From NCBI RefSeq assembly GCF_030272615.1, contig NC_081410.1, positions 253,565,533 through 253,629,532 on the forward strand: 64,000 nucleotides of DNA. The letters run 5' to 3'. The DNA comes from Cryptomeria japonica (taxonomy: Eukaryota; Streptophyta; Pinopsida; Cupressales; Cupressaceae). The notes beneath the pieces were generated by a model. That model was given only the letters and a program-made list of their open reading frames with translations. It had not been told where the DNA came from and did no database searches. Of the stretch, positions 9,560-21,503 are shown piece after piece (the stretch's first letter is position 1; each line of letters opens with the position of its first letter). Made by a program: the position numbers and the translations under genes.

Positions 9560-12500
9560 ACCTCTGTCGGTGTGGGCTTTCCCAGCATATCCATACATTC
9601 CTTCTTATGTACACAAAGTGTATCCAATCTTGGACTCACCAAACCTCTCAGACTTCTGGCTCTATGAATTATTTTATCTCTTTCCTTTTCATGAGAAGAA
9701 ATTTGATTCTCCAAAATCAAAATTTGACCATCAATTGATGTTGTCAGTGAAATTAATCCATCAAAGAGTTAGCAATACTAGCAATTTTCTCATGTATCTC
9801 TTTTATCTTTTTATCTACATTTGTTGTAAGTATCTCAGTATTGCAACATACCCTATATATATTAGTACATTGTTTCAAAGAATTTTCTATTAGTAATAGC
9901 TTCTCCTCAATCTTGTTTTTCTCTGTCTCAATTACCTAATCAAAAGCGGCTCTCTTAGCCTGAGTAAATCTTTCTAATTCTTGTTGGTTTGATATTTGTT
10001 GTAAGGATTGAAAGTCTTTTTATATGTGCTCAGTGATTACCTTAAGCTTTCTAGAAGGGCTTGCTTCATTTTCAATCTTACACTCTGGGACCAATCTATG
10101 TAGAAAAGTGATTGATTGATATATAATCCCCTTGTCTGTGGATCCCTCCTTTATCAGTTTCTCAGCAACCATCATCATCATTTCAGTGGGACTCATTTTT
10201 GTGATGGTTTTCTTTTCAACTTGAGAAGTGTCAATTATCAATAATGATGGGTCAACAACTGGTTCCCTGTCGGATTCCCCTATTTTCTCTTCTGACATTT
10301 TATCCTTTATAATATCCTCACTTGCACCAGTGACTTTGCCACTTGGTGCAGTCTATGTAATTGTCGATTCCTCTGCAACAATAGTATCGTCAACTTGTAC
10401 ATTAGTATTCGGAGGACAATTTTCCTCAATTTTAGTATCATGTACAATGTTATCTTGTTCATTCCTAGTATTAACCAGTATCTCTATATTTGTTTATACA
10501 TCTTTATTTACCGGTGGCTCAATTTCCACTATTTTAATATTTTTCAAAGCTAAGGGTGAAGTACCCATTATCCTCTTTCCTTTCCCTTCAACTGGTTTAT
10601 CTACAGTATCTATCTTTGTCTCTGGTGAAGTAAATAATCCTCTATGTTCTCCTAAAAATTTAATCCATGCCTTTTGAGTTTCCTTTATTATTTCATTCAC
10701 TCTTCCTAGCATCAGACTAATTATCCTTTATTTGCTATTGAAGACCTTTCTATCTACTGCCTCAATTGTCTTATCCATTTCATCTGGAGTTATAGTAACA
10801 CAGATAGCTAATAGTTCTTTTATTTTAATGTGTTTATCCTCTTGCATAGCAGATAATCTTCTAGCATCTAACATGTTATATAACTCAGCTGGTATTTGAT
10901 TTTCTATCTCTATTAAGGATTTCTTATAGATATCTAAGTATAGCAAGACTGCTTCTTCTACCTCTCTTTGTTCATCATCCTCTTAGTTTTCATAATAAAA
11001 TTTAACATTCTTTAACATGCCATATTTTTTAATTTCATCTACAATTTCTACACAAGTCTTATGTGAAACCTTACCAGAATTAGTGCTATCCTTCTTCTTC
11101 CTCTTGATAGTACCAGATGCAGTTGTAGGTGTAACCTTAGGTTCTTGCTTCCATGCCGATAGCTTGATTGTGACCTTTCTAACCAGTTGCTTCCTTCCTT
11201 CCACTTTAGTTTCCTCTGGTTTCTTCCTAACAACCCTTTTGAATGCTAACAAAGAGTCATCCTCTAATTTTGATTCAATAGTAATAGGTTTAATATGAAC
11301 TTTTGGATCCTTCCTCTTCCCACCTTTCTCTGGGCCAACATCAATTAGTGCCTTAATGTCCTTTGAGACCTTCTGTATAGATTTACTTGATTTTCTTTCT
11401 TATTTCTCCCTTTTCTTCGAGTTGAACTCTATTTCAACCTCTAGAGTCTTTTGTTTTGCAGTTCCACAAGGTTTCTCTACCTTGTTAATTTCTACATCAA
11501 TCAGAATTTTTGCATAGGCATCAAGGATTAATGCATCTACCTCATTGCCCATTTCCTCTATCCAAATCTTTTGGGGCTTAATTGCCTCCATGAGAGTCTC
11601 ATCCTTCTTTACCATGAAGCAAATGTTGGTAGAGTATTTCTCTACTATATGCTCAATTATCCTTACCCTATACCTCATAGATTTTTGAAATACCCTAAAA
11701 TACCTCCATATCTTATCATCTCTCTAGCTTCCTAATGCAACAATTGACTGTTTTAATTGTCTTCCTATCGGAATGTCAAAAGCCCATTGTCTCCTACTAG
11801 AACTGGGTGTATCATTCAAAAATTATAGCATTAAGAAGACTAACAAATTCCCATATCATAAAGTGCCCTTCTTCTCACCCTTAATCTTCCCTAAGTTGAT
11901 CAACAACTTATCAAGCATCCAACCACAAAGATCTAACTTTACATTGTCTCTCATCATTTTATATGAAGCCAAAATACATGATCTGGAAACAAAATTCAAT
12001 TGGTTTGACTAAGTTACCTTGTATCTAATAATCATGCTTCCAAATTTGATGTCGATGTTGGTGATAGTGCTCACTTTCATCGATCTCTTGTCAAATGTAG
12101 CGTCAGTTAACTTTCTCACAAAGTTGTTTGAAACTTTCTCATCTGGATGTTGCCCTATTGATGAAAAACTAGTAAATGCCTGGATGGCTTCCTTAGTGAT
12201 TTTGTAAGGTTTGTCCAGCCATATGAATTCCCCATGTACTCTACTCAGTACATATCTGATTATTTCATCCTCAAACTCTAAAATATCCAGAATGTCTGTA
12301 AACCCTAGTTCTTCAATATGTTGATATGTTAGTTTAATCTTACCAGATTCTCCCATTATCTCACTCATATACATTCCCTTGATCTCTGAAGCTCCCAAGT
12401 CCTCTATATGATAGTGAATGTATGCCCTAACATCCTCTACAAACACAACTCCTTCCAGAACGTGAGAAAATGCTCCAATCGAATCTTCCTGGGTAGCTAG

Positions 12501-12599
12501 ATGTGGATACCGCTTGAAAATTGGCCTAGGGTGGTCCTTGACCTCTAGTACAGTTGGGTTTGCAACAAAAATAGGAATAGAAGATGATCCCACTTCCAT
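9560..12599 (-). pseudogene. ORF2 of element 2: conserved long protein of unknown function
   Basis: It starts at ATG 12599 (MEVGSSSIPI) and stays readable for about 1,000 codons, interrupted by several stops and frameshifts (near 12009, 11400, 10980, 10725, 9950 and after 9780). The N-terminal domain has YIHYHIEDLG, RVHGEFIWLDKPYKIT and KLTDATFDKRSM, matching element 1. IVEKYSTNICFMVKKDE follows, then a Lys-rich segment (RKKPEETKVEGRKQLVRKV), a helical part (MLDARRLSAMQED, ITPDEMDKTIE, MLGRVNEIIKETQKAWIKF) and a C-terminal coiled coil (NVDKKIKEIHEKIASIAN). Element 3 carries a very similar C-terminal two thirds. Function unknown; the highly charged, coiled-coil make-up suggests a structural or nucleic-acid-associated protein. 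Confidence 0.7.
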
Positions 12600-12959
12600 G
12601 TTTCAAGATAAATGCCTTTTGCTTGCTCTCAGTGAAAACCTCCAACAAATTCTTCTAGATGCCTGTGTGATCGCTCAAGAATAAATCTGATTGCTTCCGA
12701 ATAGCCTCTAATCGCACTTAATCTCTTTGAATAGCTCTGAAATTACTCTAAATGCAGGGTGATTAACAATGAAGTGTAATCAACCTTTTATCCTTCGACA
12801 AAAACCCTAATCTTCCATTGACATAAATGACTTTCGGTGAAAGATACCAGATCTTGGTTAGAAAATATCCATGCTGGATAATATTCTCCAATATCTGGAA
12901 CATCTTCCAGAACCTCTTCCCGAGGAATATGAAACATCTTCATGAATTTTGCCTACCCC
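12600..12959 (-). other. Inter-ORF spacer of element 2
   Basis: About 360 bases between ORF1 and ORF2 without a supported coding frame, in the same relative place as 2840-3276 of element 1. On the minus strand it contains GCGATTAGAGGC and similar leader-like sequence. No signal can be assigned. Confidence 0.4.
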
Positions 12960-14088
12960 TAAGGCATGTGCCTTAGTTACCAGATGAGCTCATTGTTGGT
13001 GTAGGAGCAGCTTCTTCTGTCAGATAGGTAACCGGGACATTCCCATCTGATGATTGTTCTTCAGTCTTCCTCACCCATCTCTAAGTATGATCATATCGAA
13101 TTTCACTAACATTTTCTTTTCCTTTTTCATTTGATCCTCCATTACTAACCAGTGGATTTCTTCTTCTACAAAACTTAGCAATATGTCCAATTTGATTGCA
13201 TGCATAACATGTAACATTGTTCTTTTGAATTGCTTTGCTAAAACCAGTGAAATTGTTTGACTTGCACTAATTAGCCATATGTCCAAACTTTCCACAAGCA
13301 TAGAATTTAACATTCATTCTACAATCTTTTGTCTTATGACCAATTTTATTGCATTTAGAACATTTATCGGGAGTAGAATCAGGGTTCTGATTTTCTCTGT
13401 TTCTACATTGCCTAGCCATGTGACCAAATCTACTACAAAAAAAACATCTACAATTGAATTTATAAGCATTGAATTGTCTTACTGGTGCCTTATGGTTTTG
13501 ATCTTCATTAGCAGTACTGGAACTCTGTCCTTTCTCAAATCCAAGTCCACTGGAATCTCTAATCTCCCTCTGTCTCTTTGATAACTCATCAAGTTGTGCT
13601 GAGCTGATCTTGAATTTTTCTTTGTACTCACTTGCAATAATTAAATCTTCTCTTAGTATTATCATTTGTCTCTCAAGCTCTTTCTCATTTCTCTAGGATT
13701 GTACCAAATCAGTTCTCAACATATCATTTTCATTAGCCAACCTACCACATTCTTGAAACTTGTTCTTCAGGGATATGACAAGATTTTATTCTTTTTTATT
13801 TCTATCCTTAATCTCCTTAGACATCCTCATAGTTATAACTTGCATTTCATTATTCATAACCATGTTCTCCTGACTCAATTTTTGACATTGTTCCTTAAGT
13901 TCATTTCTCTCTTCATCATTTTGATTTTGCAAAAGTTCCTTCCTCCTAGCTTGAACATATGATAGCCTCTCTTGTAGGAAAAGAATGAATTCCTTAGCAG
14001 AATTCAATTCATCTTGTAGCTTTAATTTCTTCAATCTTTGAGCATCATAATCTTCAAGTGCCATCTCAAGCTACTTTTCCAAAGCCAT
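12960..14088 (-). pseudogene. ORF1 of element 2: coiled-coil protein with four zinc knuckles
   Basis: It starts at ATG 14088 (MALEK) with an in-frame stop five codons on, then continues (LEMALEDYDAQ). A coiled coil runs to about 13790. The second part has SSGLGFEKGQSS, the counterpart of TGIGF in element 1, followed by CFFCSRFGHMARQC, CSKCNKIGHKTKDC, a damaged FYACGKFGHMAN and, after a frame change, CYACNQIGHIAKFC. The number and order of knuckles match element 1, including one decayed knuckle. Inferred role: Gag-like RNA binding. The frame ends near 12960 with an acidic/Pro-Thr tail. Confidence 0.75.
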
Positions 14089-14148
14089 ATTCAATGATTC
14101 CAATTTCAGGATCTTCCTCAAGTTTTTAAACTTCCTCTGAGGCACAAG

Positions 14149-14160
14149 GCTCTGATACCA
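14149..14160 (-). other. Primer-binding site, initiator tRNA-Met (element 2)
   Basis: GCTCTGATACCA on the plus strand is the reverse complement of TGGTATCAGAGC, two bases from the LTR edge at 14163. Confidence 0.9.
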
Positions 14161-14162
14161 AT

Positions 14163-15490
14163 TATTGAAAACCAATAACATTGAGAGGGGGGGGTGAATC
14201 AGTGTTATACCAGAACAGTAGATTTTAGCCTTAACAAAACATTCATACACCAACTGGTATACTAATATAAACATAGTTGAAAGAAGTAAAGCAACCAATA
14301 AGCTAAACACATAAATGAGAACCATAACACATAAATTTATATGTGGAAAACCTCAATGAGGAAAAAACATGATGGGATTTGTTACCCACAATATGAATCC
14401 ACTGGCCATATGAAGAGATATTACAATATATGATGGGCCTGCACTTGCAAGAAGGCTTACAACCTAGAGCACACTGCTCAATCACAATAGGATCCTTACT
14501 GACTACATAAAATTCTAGACAACAATGTGAAGAAGTGTGAACTGCTAAGATAGCATATTCTATGCCAGAATACAATTCTGGTTTAAGCTCTATCTCTTCC
14601 AGTTAGAAACCCTAAACCCCTTTACCAGAATAACCTTTACAATAAATTCCTCACATACATAATCTCTCTGATATGTTTTGCATTACATTACATTTACATA
14701 TCCATCAACCTGTCTATATCTGTATCATGAAATGATCTAATCAAACTACCCTATATATCTTATACAAATTTATGCCTTATGTCGACTTACAAAGATATAT
14801 ACAATATCACATTACATGTTGGCCATATAACATAAATGAATAAACATTAAAACAAATTATCAATGCTAGATCCAAGACATACCAGCCTTCAATATCGATA
14901 ACCTTTTCTATACCATGTTGGCCTGCATTGTTGGTGACCAAAGAAATCCTTCTGACCTGCCAATGTTACTGTTGGTGTAGAATCTATGAAGTGCCTATCA
15001 GTACACCATATGAAGCCGGAACACAAAATCATGTTTTTGAATAAGGGAAAATAGGTTTTGATGGGCCCTTGAAACCCAGTACAGTTGAAAAATCAAAAGA
15101 TAAACATTACAGCATAGCAAAAAGATAGCAAACAAAGGAAAGATAGTTGGCGAACCAAACACCAGTAAACAAGAGAACATGGATTATAGACCAAAAAAGA
15201 CCGACAGTAGTCCAGGCTTAGGTTAATTTTTGAAGCATCTCCACCGCTTCAAGCTCCATTTGTTCCATATTGTCCACTGTCTTCTTAATCTCCTCGATTT
15301 CCTTACTATGGCTTTGCATCCTTTTAGTGCTTTCTCTCATTCTTCTCCCTAGCCCTATGCCCCTATCATCTAGGGTGTCATCCTTAACATCAATAATTCC
15401 CACCGCTACCTTATCCCCTTGGAACACAAAATCATGTTGTCATCAATGACAATATAGTGAAACCAACCAATAGAGTGTCAATTGCCAACA
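14163..15490 (-). repeat. 5' LTR of element 2 (interrupted by a LINE scrap)
   Basis: 1328 bp including an insertion and target duplication of about 403 bp; without it about 925 bp, matching the 3' LTR. The outer end reads TGTTGGCAATTGACAC on the minus strand. The inner end has decayed to TTTTCAATA. It has the G/C tract near 14188 and the GTGGAAAACC module near 14342. Confidence 0.85.
15034..15420 (-). mobile_element. LINE 3'-end insertion inside the element 2 LTR
   Basis: About 385 bp interrupt the LTR and are flanked by a direct repeat GGAACACAAAATCATG (15018-15033 and 15421-15436), possibly two bases longer. The long target duplication and the short A-rich end on the minus strand (CCCTTATTCAAAAA) are typical of target-primed retrotransposition. 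The minus frame 15427-15218 encodes 69 residues with a helical end (KEIEEIKKTVDNMEQ), perhaps the C-terminus of a LINE ORF. The insert is 5' truncated, so no RT or endonuclease is present. The class call is inference. Confidence 0.65.
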
Positions 15491-18206
15491 ATATATACAA
15501 CAATGAACATGATTTCTTTCAATAAAAATAGTTAACTAGAGCCATCATATGAATAAAAAAAGAAAAGGCGACTATGTGAATCAATGAGGAGGGAGAATTT
15601 TTGGTCTTTAGCACAAGTAACTATCAGAAAACAACAAAATCTATCAGTTTTATAAAGAAGGACACCAAGGAAAGTTATCTTTGAATCTGAATACTCCAGC
15701 TGTGATAGCCAATCATGTAAAAATCAAAAACCCCCACCTCTTTTGATTATCACAAATACCTTCGAGCTCACTAAGAAAGATAACATCCATAAGAGCAACT
15801 GTCTTTAATATAGACACCTTGAATAAATTGACAGTAATAGTATATGGTGGAAGCCTTAAGGTTTTTTAATATTCCATAATAGTGAGAAATTCCTCCATAG
15901 GTCACATAATGCAGCACATAGCAGTGTCTTGCTCAATAACAATAGAGAAAACTGACAAAGATAGTCTTCCTATATTAAGATTGTAGTCAAAATAATATTG
16001 TATTATAGTTAGGTCATCTAGGGCAGAGATGTATCAAAGTGCCAAGATACCATCATATAATAGTCAATGTATGTAGAGAGTAATATTTGAGGAATAATCA
16101 TCTATTCTTCAAAGATAGAGGAGCATACATAATAAAACTCCTCAAAAAAGCACATGAGTTCATGATGTATAGGCAAGTTAGACATTGGCATATCACAAAC
16201 AAAGGTATATAAAGTCATAGATATTGATGATAGAGTAAAATCTTAATACACCCTTGGAAACACATCATAGTACAATCACAATGTATACACTGTGGTATGA
16301 CTGCTTCGGTCATGAACCAAGTCTAAATGGCAATGTATATTATCATGAATAAGGTGTAAACAATTATTTATCAAGATCAATGAACATATTCGGTTATCAC
16401 ATGATAAAATCAATTATAGAAGCCATCAAATCTTCCATGGATGCAGTCACAGAATATGATGATATCACATGGTGTCAGTAACTTTAAAATAAGCCTTCAC
16501 ATAGATCATTTTAGTGGCAAGTCAGGATACTAGGACAAAGATCACCATATTCAAGGACAAAGGATACATAAAGGACTTCCAGTTGTAAGACAATGATATG
16601 ATTAAAAGAAGCCATAAAAACATATATCAATGACCCTAATGCATAAGGTAAATCATGGCTCCTACAATCAATTTGAGCATCCAAGGTATATGTACAAGAA
16701 AGACAATGAAATCACTAACAACACATATCAGAGAAGCCATGTTTAGATTTTTCTTTGTGATAATAGAGTGAAAGTACTGTCAGGTTGCAGTAAGTTTAAA
16801 CATTATCAAACTTCATAAAAAATCTCAATGATAAATAATCACTCACAAGAATTCCTGAAATATATCTCAAAGGGATATAGGAGTAGTTTTCAGCACTAAG
16901 TTTAAAAGACAATTGATTGAAAGAGCAATATATTTAGATTAAAAGTAATTCATAGAGAAAGCAGTCCCCAAGGATAGGTAGATAAGTTTATAGCAGTGAT
17001 ATAACACTACTAAGATCATCAAGTACAAAATTAAATAGCAATCAGAGTTATAGACCTATTACAAGGATATAGCGATCACCAAAAAACTCAGTAATATTCA
17101 CTACCAATAAGGGTAATAGCATTTCTAGTAGCAGACTTACAAAACTCCTTACAGATAGTGTCACTAAGAGGAGACCCATAGATTTCCAAAACAACAGACA
17201 ACTCAATATAGTTGAGCATAGAGACCATTTACAATATTCAAAGAAGTCCAAAAAGGTTTAATAGGTTTTTTGGGGTAGTACATAGTAAATATACAAAGGG
17301 ACAATCAACCATTACTCTTCAAATCTTTATATATTTATATAGCACATCAAAATAACATTAGTGACTCTCATCTTGGTGGTAGATAAAGGTGAATAGACTA
17401 AGGAAAATATAACTTCAAGAGGCCATAAGTGATTGTCACAGTCAAATTGCAATCAATGAAGTATGAGACTGCCATCATACCTAATGCCAAGGATTAATGA
17501 AAGAGTAGCTATGTTTTGAGAATAAAAGCTAGAGTATAAAGTTGTACTAGAGTCCATACAAGGTATAGGACAAAGTATAAGATAACTATCAAAAATATTA
17601 AACAATCCTTTAGCATGTAACAGTTCATGATTAAAAATCACAGACAAAAAAAATTAAAAAAATTCAAATCATATTACTCATTGTCTACTCATGAGTAAAA
17701 AGAGAAGTGACAAATGAGTAGCATTCTACAACAGTACATGGAGCAAAAAATGAGTAGTAGTTTCATTAAGAAACACAATGCAATATATCAATCCATAGTC
17801 ATCCCAATAGTAGGTCACAGTGATATGGCATTGATACCGAACACTTTGACAATTTTGTTTAACAATCAACAAAGAATATAACATTCTACTGAATGGAAGT
17901 CACAAAATAGGTTAGAGATGTATAATAGTATGCAACCTCATAACTTTTAGCAGCCAAGAGTCATTAAGACAAATAGTGTTCATAAACTGACAAAGTAAAT
18001 GAGTAGCAAAAGATAGTTCCTCATTGATAACACAGAAAATTGCAGTCACTACTAACAGTGATCTCTTATAGTAAAGTAGCAATGAGAAAGATGTTAACAT
18101 AAAATAAAATATAAGGTAGAGAAAGAAAAGCCTTGTTAATATTTTGTTTTAATTCCAATAGCAACGTATGCGCAATCCTCATAAAGAAATAATGACATTG
18201 AAGACT
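15491..18206. other. 2.7 kb non-coding AT-rich region
   Basis: No credible ORF, LTR or structural RNA is seen; the short open frames (60-67 codons) look like chance. The text is rich in recurring words such as GCAGTCAC, GTCACAGTGAT, TAGCAGTGAT and GTGACAAATGAGTAGC at irregular spacing. The same flavour resumes at 26707-27295 beyond element 7, so the two stretches were once continuous. Confidence 0.5.
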
Positions 18207-18211
18207 GTAAG

Positions 18212-19870
18212 TGTGTAGGAGAAAAAGTGAAACTAAGCAAACATGCCCAAATCTCACTTTCAACCACACACTTGTGGAATACGAAAGAGCCTAGAGGTAT
18301 CACACAATTGGCTACTTCTTTTTGTGGAAGAGAGAGCCATGGGATACCTATTAGGATTTCTATTCCCTTGTTGTAATTGAAAGATAAAATGATGCAAGTT
18401 CAATCCCTAACCCCAAAGTGCAAGTATGAACTAATAACAAGATTACAGAATTGAACTTAAATGATGGAAAGTTGTAAATACAAGGATAAGACAAGAATGT
18501 AAATGCGTACCCAGAGTTAAAATCTGACTGAAAATGTTCGGGACGGGGGCGCGGGCACCACTGTCCTGATTCTGCCCCTGAAACTGCTCTGAAAACTGCT
18601 GTTTTGCAAAGCTGTCAAAAATGCTAAAAACTGCTGTCAAAAGGACCAGGGTGCCCAGCGCCCCTGTCCCAGGGACCAGGGTGCCCAGCGCCCCTGTCCC
18701 AGGGACCAGGGTGCCCCACGCCCCTGTCCTGGTCTTTTGCTCTGAGATTTGGTGTGAAGTTCGGTCTCCGTCTGCTTCTTCCGGATCTGTAACTTGCGGC
18801 GTCGTCCGAGTCCCGAAACCTGCACTTATATCTGAAAAGGGTATGGGCGGATATATAGGGTTTTTCCTTAGTCAAACCCCCGCTTCGGTGATTTCCACCT
18901 CCACGAATAGCCAAGTTGTTTTGTAAAATGTATTGTGTGTGCAGACCTAGTGTGTGTGCAAGGTCCTAAAATGCAAGAAAGCAAACTAGAGCAACCTAGA
19001 AAGTAAACCCTAATTGCTTGTAAATGATAATGTAAATGCTCTAAATCAAGATGCAAAGTGATCTAAAGCATGAATAAGTGATATATTGAAGCTTATGCAA
19101 AGACATGAAAACAACATGAAATCATACCCAACCCTCAAGGGAGGAGTACAAGCCAATCTTCAGTCGGTAATCTCCTATTGTTCTTCAATGTCTTCCAAGC
19201 CCTAAATGGATGAATGAAATTGATAAATGCTTGATAGAAGGATGTTGAATGTTGTTGAAGTCTTCAAAGATCTGCTCTTTCGCTGCATATGAGGTCTTTG
19301 AAACCAAAATTCGGATCCTTTCAAATGAAGAAAGAGAGCTCTTATATATGAAACCCTAGGTCTTAATTTCGACTTTAGGCCGACTTAGAGATTGAATCTC
19401 CCGCCAATTTCTTGAGGTTAAGCCTTATTTTATGATTGGATCGCGCTCCTAAAATTTTGGGAAAAATGTCCGGGACCATGTTGCACTCCGGGCGCCATGG
19501 TCCTGACAACTTTTCACCAAATTTTCAGGACTGTTGGATATGATGATTTTAGAGAGAATCTTGAAGTTACAGGTGATTTCGAGATGTTTTGACCCTCGAA
19601 ATCAAGCCCCCAAGTTCAAAATAGGACCTAATTAGGGTTTTTGATTAAATGATGTATTGGAGGAATAAAATGAAAGGGGCACACTTTAATGAAAAGGGCC
19701 CAACTTTATGATATGGGAGATGATAAAATAGAACCCTAGACCTAATTAATTTAATTAATTAAGTGCTAAAGGGGAAATGCAATGCAAAATGCAAAATGCG
19801 CCAAGGCGGGTGCTAAACTAGGTGTGAAATTATACCACCCTAGCAAGTGCGTACAATTTACGACGCTACA
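18212..19870 (-). repeat. 3' LTR of element 7
   Basis: 1659 bp, a near-identical partner of 25041-26701. It includes a GC-rich block (about 18530-18800) unlike the AT-rich surroundings, with 30-bp tandem repeats, and an inverted repeat GGACCATG/CATGGTCC at 19473-19503. AAATGCAATGCAAAATGC-type short repeats lie near 19776. Confidence 0.9.
18643..18730. repeat. 30-bp GC-rich tandem repeat, three units
   Basis: Units start at 18643, 18673 and 18703. Each holds GGACCAGGGTGCCC followed by a CGCCCCTGTCC end, so each is itself close to an inverted repeat. The copy in the other LTR (about 25472-25560) has the same three units with several C-to-T/G-to-A changes and a small insertion before unit three. 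Confidence 0.85.
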
Positions 19871-21503
19871 TTTAGCCCCCACTTTAGCGGTCATATGAAC
19901 ACTACGTGCATATACAAGCTAAAGTACAGAAAAGTAAACATTATTTGAAAAAGGATATATCCATAAGTCTGTCGAACGAAGCCCCCAGCGGTATCTGCAG
20001 TACACAGTTAGGAACCGCACCCTACAAAACACACGTTAGATCACAAAATCACCTAATGCTTACTAAGGAAGGTGATGAAAATTCGAGGGTAGCTATATGC
20101 CCCCCCCTATTTTGGCTTGCTAATTTTAGTGAGTTGAAATAGGGTATCATGTTTACCACTTCGAATTGTTAGAGAATATTGATGACAAATGCTCCCAAGA
20201 AGATTTGATATGAGATCTAATGGAGAATAATTTGGTAAGAAAGAGGACTAAATCTCAATTCCAACACAACAAAGAGTGTGACGATTTGAGAGTTCTCTAA
20301 CACAAGATGAAGGATGTAAATGGAAACAAAATGCAAAGAGAAGAAAAGAAAGGAAAAAAGCATGAATACACACATTAGTGATCCATGAGAAGAATAGTGA
20401 GAGAGAAAACATGGACTTCTCGCCCCTAGATTTTGTCTAGGTGATCCATGGGAAAAGGACATGGAAAACTAGCCCCTAGAGTCTGTCTAGGTGATCCATG
20501 GGAAAAGGACATGGAAAACTAGCCCCTAGAGTCTGTCTAGGTGATCCATGTAAGGGAGGAGAGTGAGAAAGTCTAGCCTTATGCTGCTAGTTCCACTCAA
20601 CCTCGTGCATGTGTGTGTAAGGAAGGTTAGAAGCACCTCATAGGAGTCTATGCCTGAGTATGCTACAACCTGTATATGTATAGTACAAAAGCGTGACATC
20701 TCGCTCTAAGAGTCTGTGCTCTGGTTCCGAGAATGACCCATTGCTCAAAAAGTGTAATGTTTATGTCATAAGAAAAGTAGAACAAGGATACCTACCTTCA
20801 TCACAAAAGAAGATACCCCAAAAATGCAACAATGTCATAGATCCAAGCAAGAGAGTTTTGCACTCTTTAAGCAAGGATAAGATAGTTGAGAAGGGATATC
20901 CTGTAGTATGTGTAAAGGAGATCCTTAGAGGAGAAGAGATCTTTGTACAAAAGATACCTATCCCCAAGAGGAATAAGACAAAGAAGAGAATAAGAATGCA
21001 ATACTTCCTTCTTTTGTGAGGTGAAAGTGATTCTTAATGAAGGATGACGCTCCTTTTAACCCAATTGGGAGAGTGAATTCATTATGGATGTATTTTACCA
21101 AGTTCAAAAGAGGTTGTAGTCAAGGACTTACACCTCTTGTAAGAGAGAATCCTTGAACAAACAACAACAAATGCATACAAGGAATAACATCACGTAATAA
21201 AGTTCACACCATCCACAAAATAGGAAAAAGTGGATCCTTAGATAAAAATAAGGAAAGATCATTGCCTCAATGAGAAGGACTTACACAATCTTCTAGGGAG
21301 AGATTTGGACATAAGCAAAAGAAGAGATGTATGAAATCACTCTTGTCCCCATAGGAACAAGAGATAACATAGAGAACTTAGGCTATTATGTTGCTTCAAA
21401 AATATGATTGCACTTGAAATTGTACTATCATGAATGACAATGAGCCCCTAGTAAATGAGCTACCAATGTCACATAATGATGAGCAACATAATAACCATTA
21501 ATG
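19871..21503 (-). other. 3' non-coding region of element 7 with polypurine tract
   Basis: 1.6 kb between the protease frame and the 3' LTR, where RT, RNase H and integrase would sit in an autonomous element; none can be read in any frame. The polypurine tract lies at the LTR border (plus-strand TTTAGCCCCCACTTT at 19871-19885). Confidence 0.7.
20411..20550. repeat. 50-bp tandem repeat with an internal stem
   Basis: Almost three units start at 20411, 20461 and 20511. Units two and three contain CCTAGAGTCTGTCTAGG, whose ends CCTAGA/TCTAGG can pair, followed by GTGATCCATG. The third unit is cut short. Confidence 0.85.

Larger units (their letters stand above)
8233..15490 (-). mobile_element. Element 2: non-autonomous copia-type element carrying the ORF1/ORF2 module
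   Basis: It reads right to left: 5' LTR 14163-15490, iMet primer site 14149-14160, ORF1, ORF2, purine tracts, 3' LTR 8233-9150. The flanks are GTATA (8228-8232) and ATATA (15491-15495), a target-site duplication with one transition. The LTRs (TGTTGGCAAT...TTTCCAACA type) differ from those of element 1, yet the coding module is homologous. No pol domains are visible. The 5' LTR carries a 3'-end LINE insertion. Confidence 0.85.

Noticed and set aside
12009-12599. Host gene captured by element 2
   Set aside because: The frame recurs as part of ORF2 in element 1, so it belongs to the element family; no introns or host family could be recognised.
15491-18206. Several 60-67 codon minus-strand ORFs
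   Set aside because: Length is what chance gives in AT-rich DNA; no start context, domains or homologous copies.
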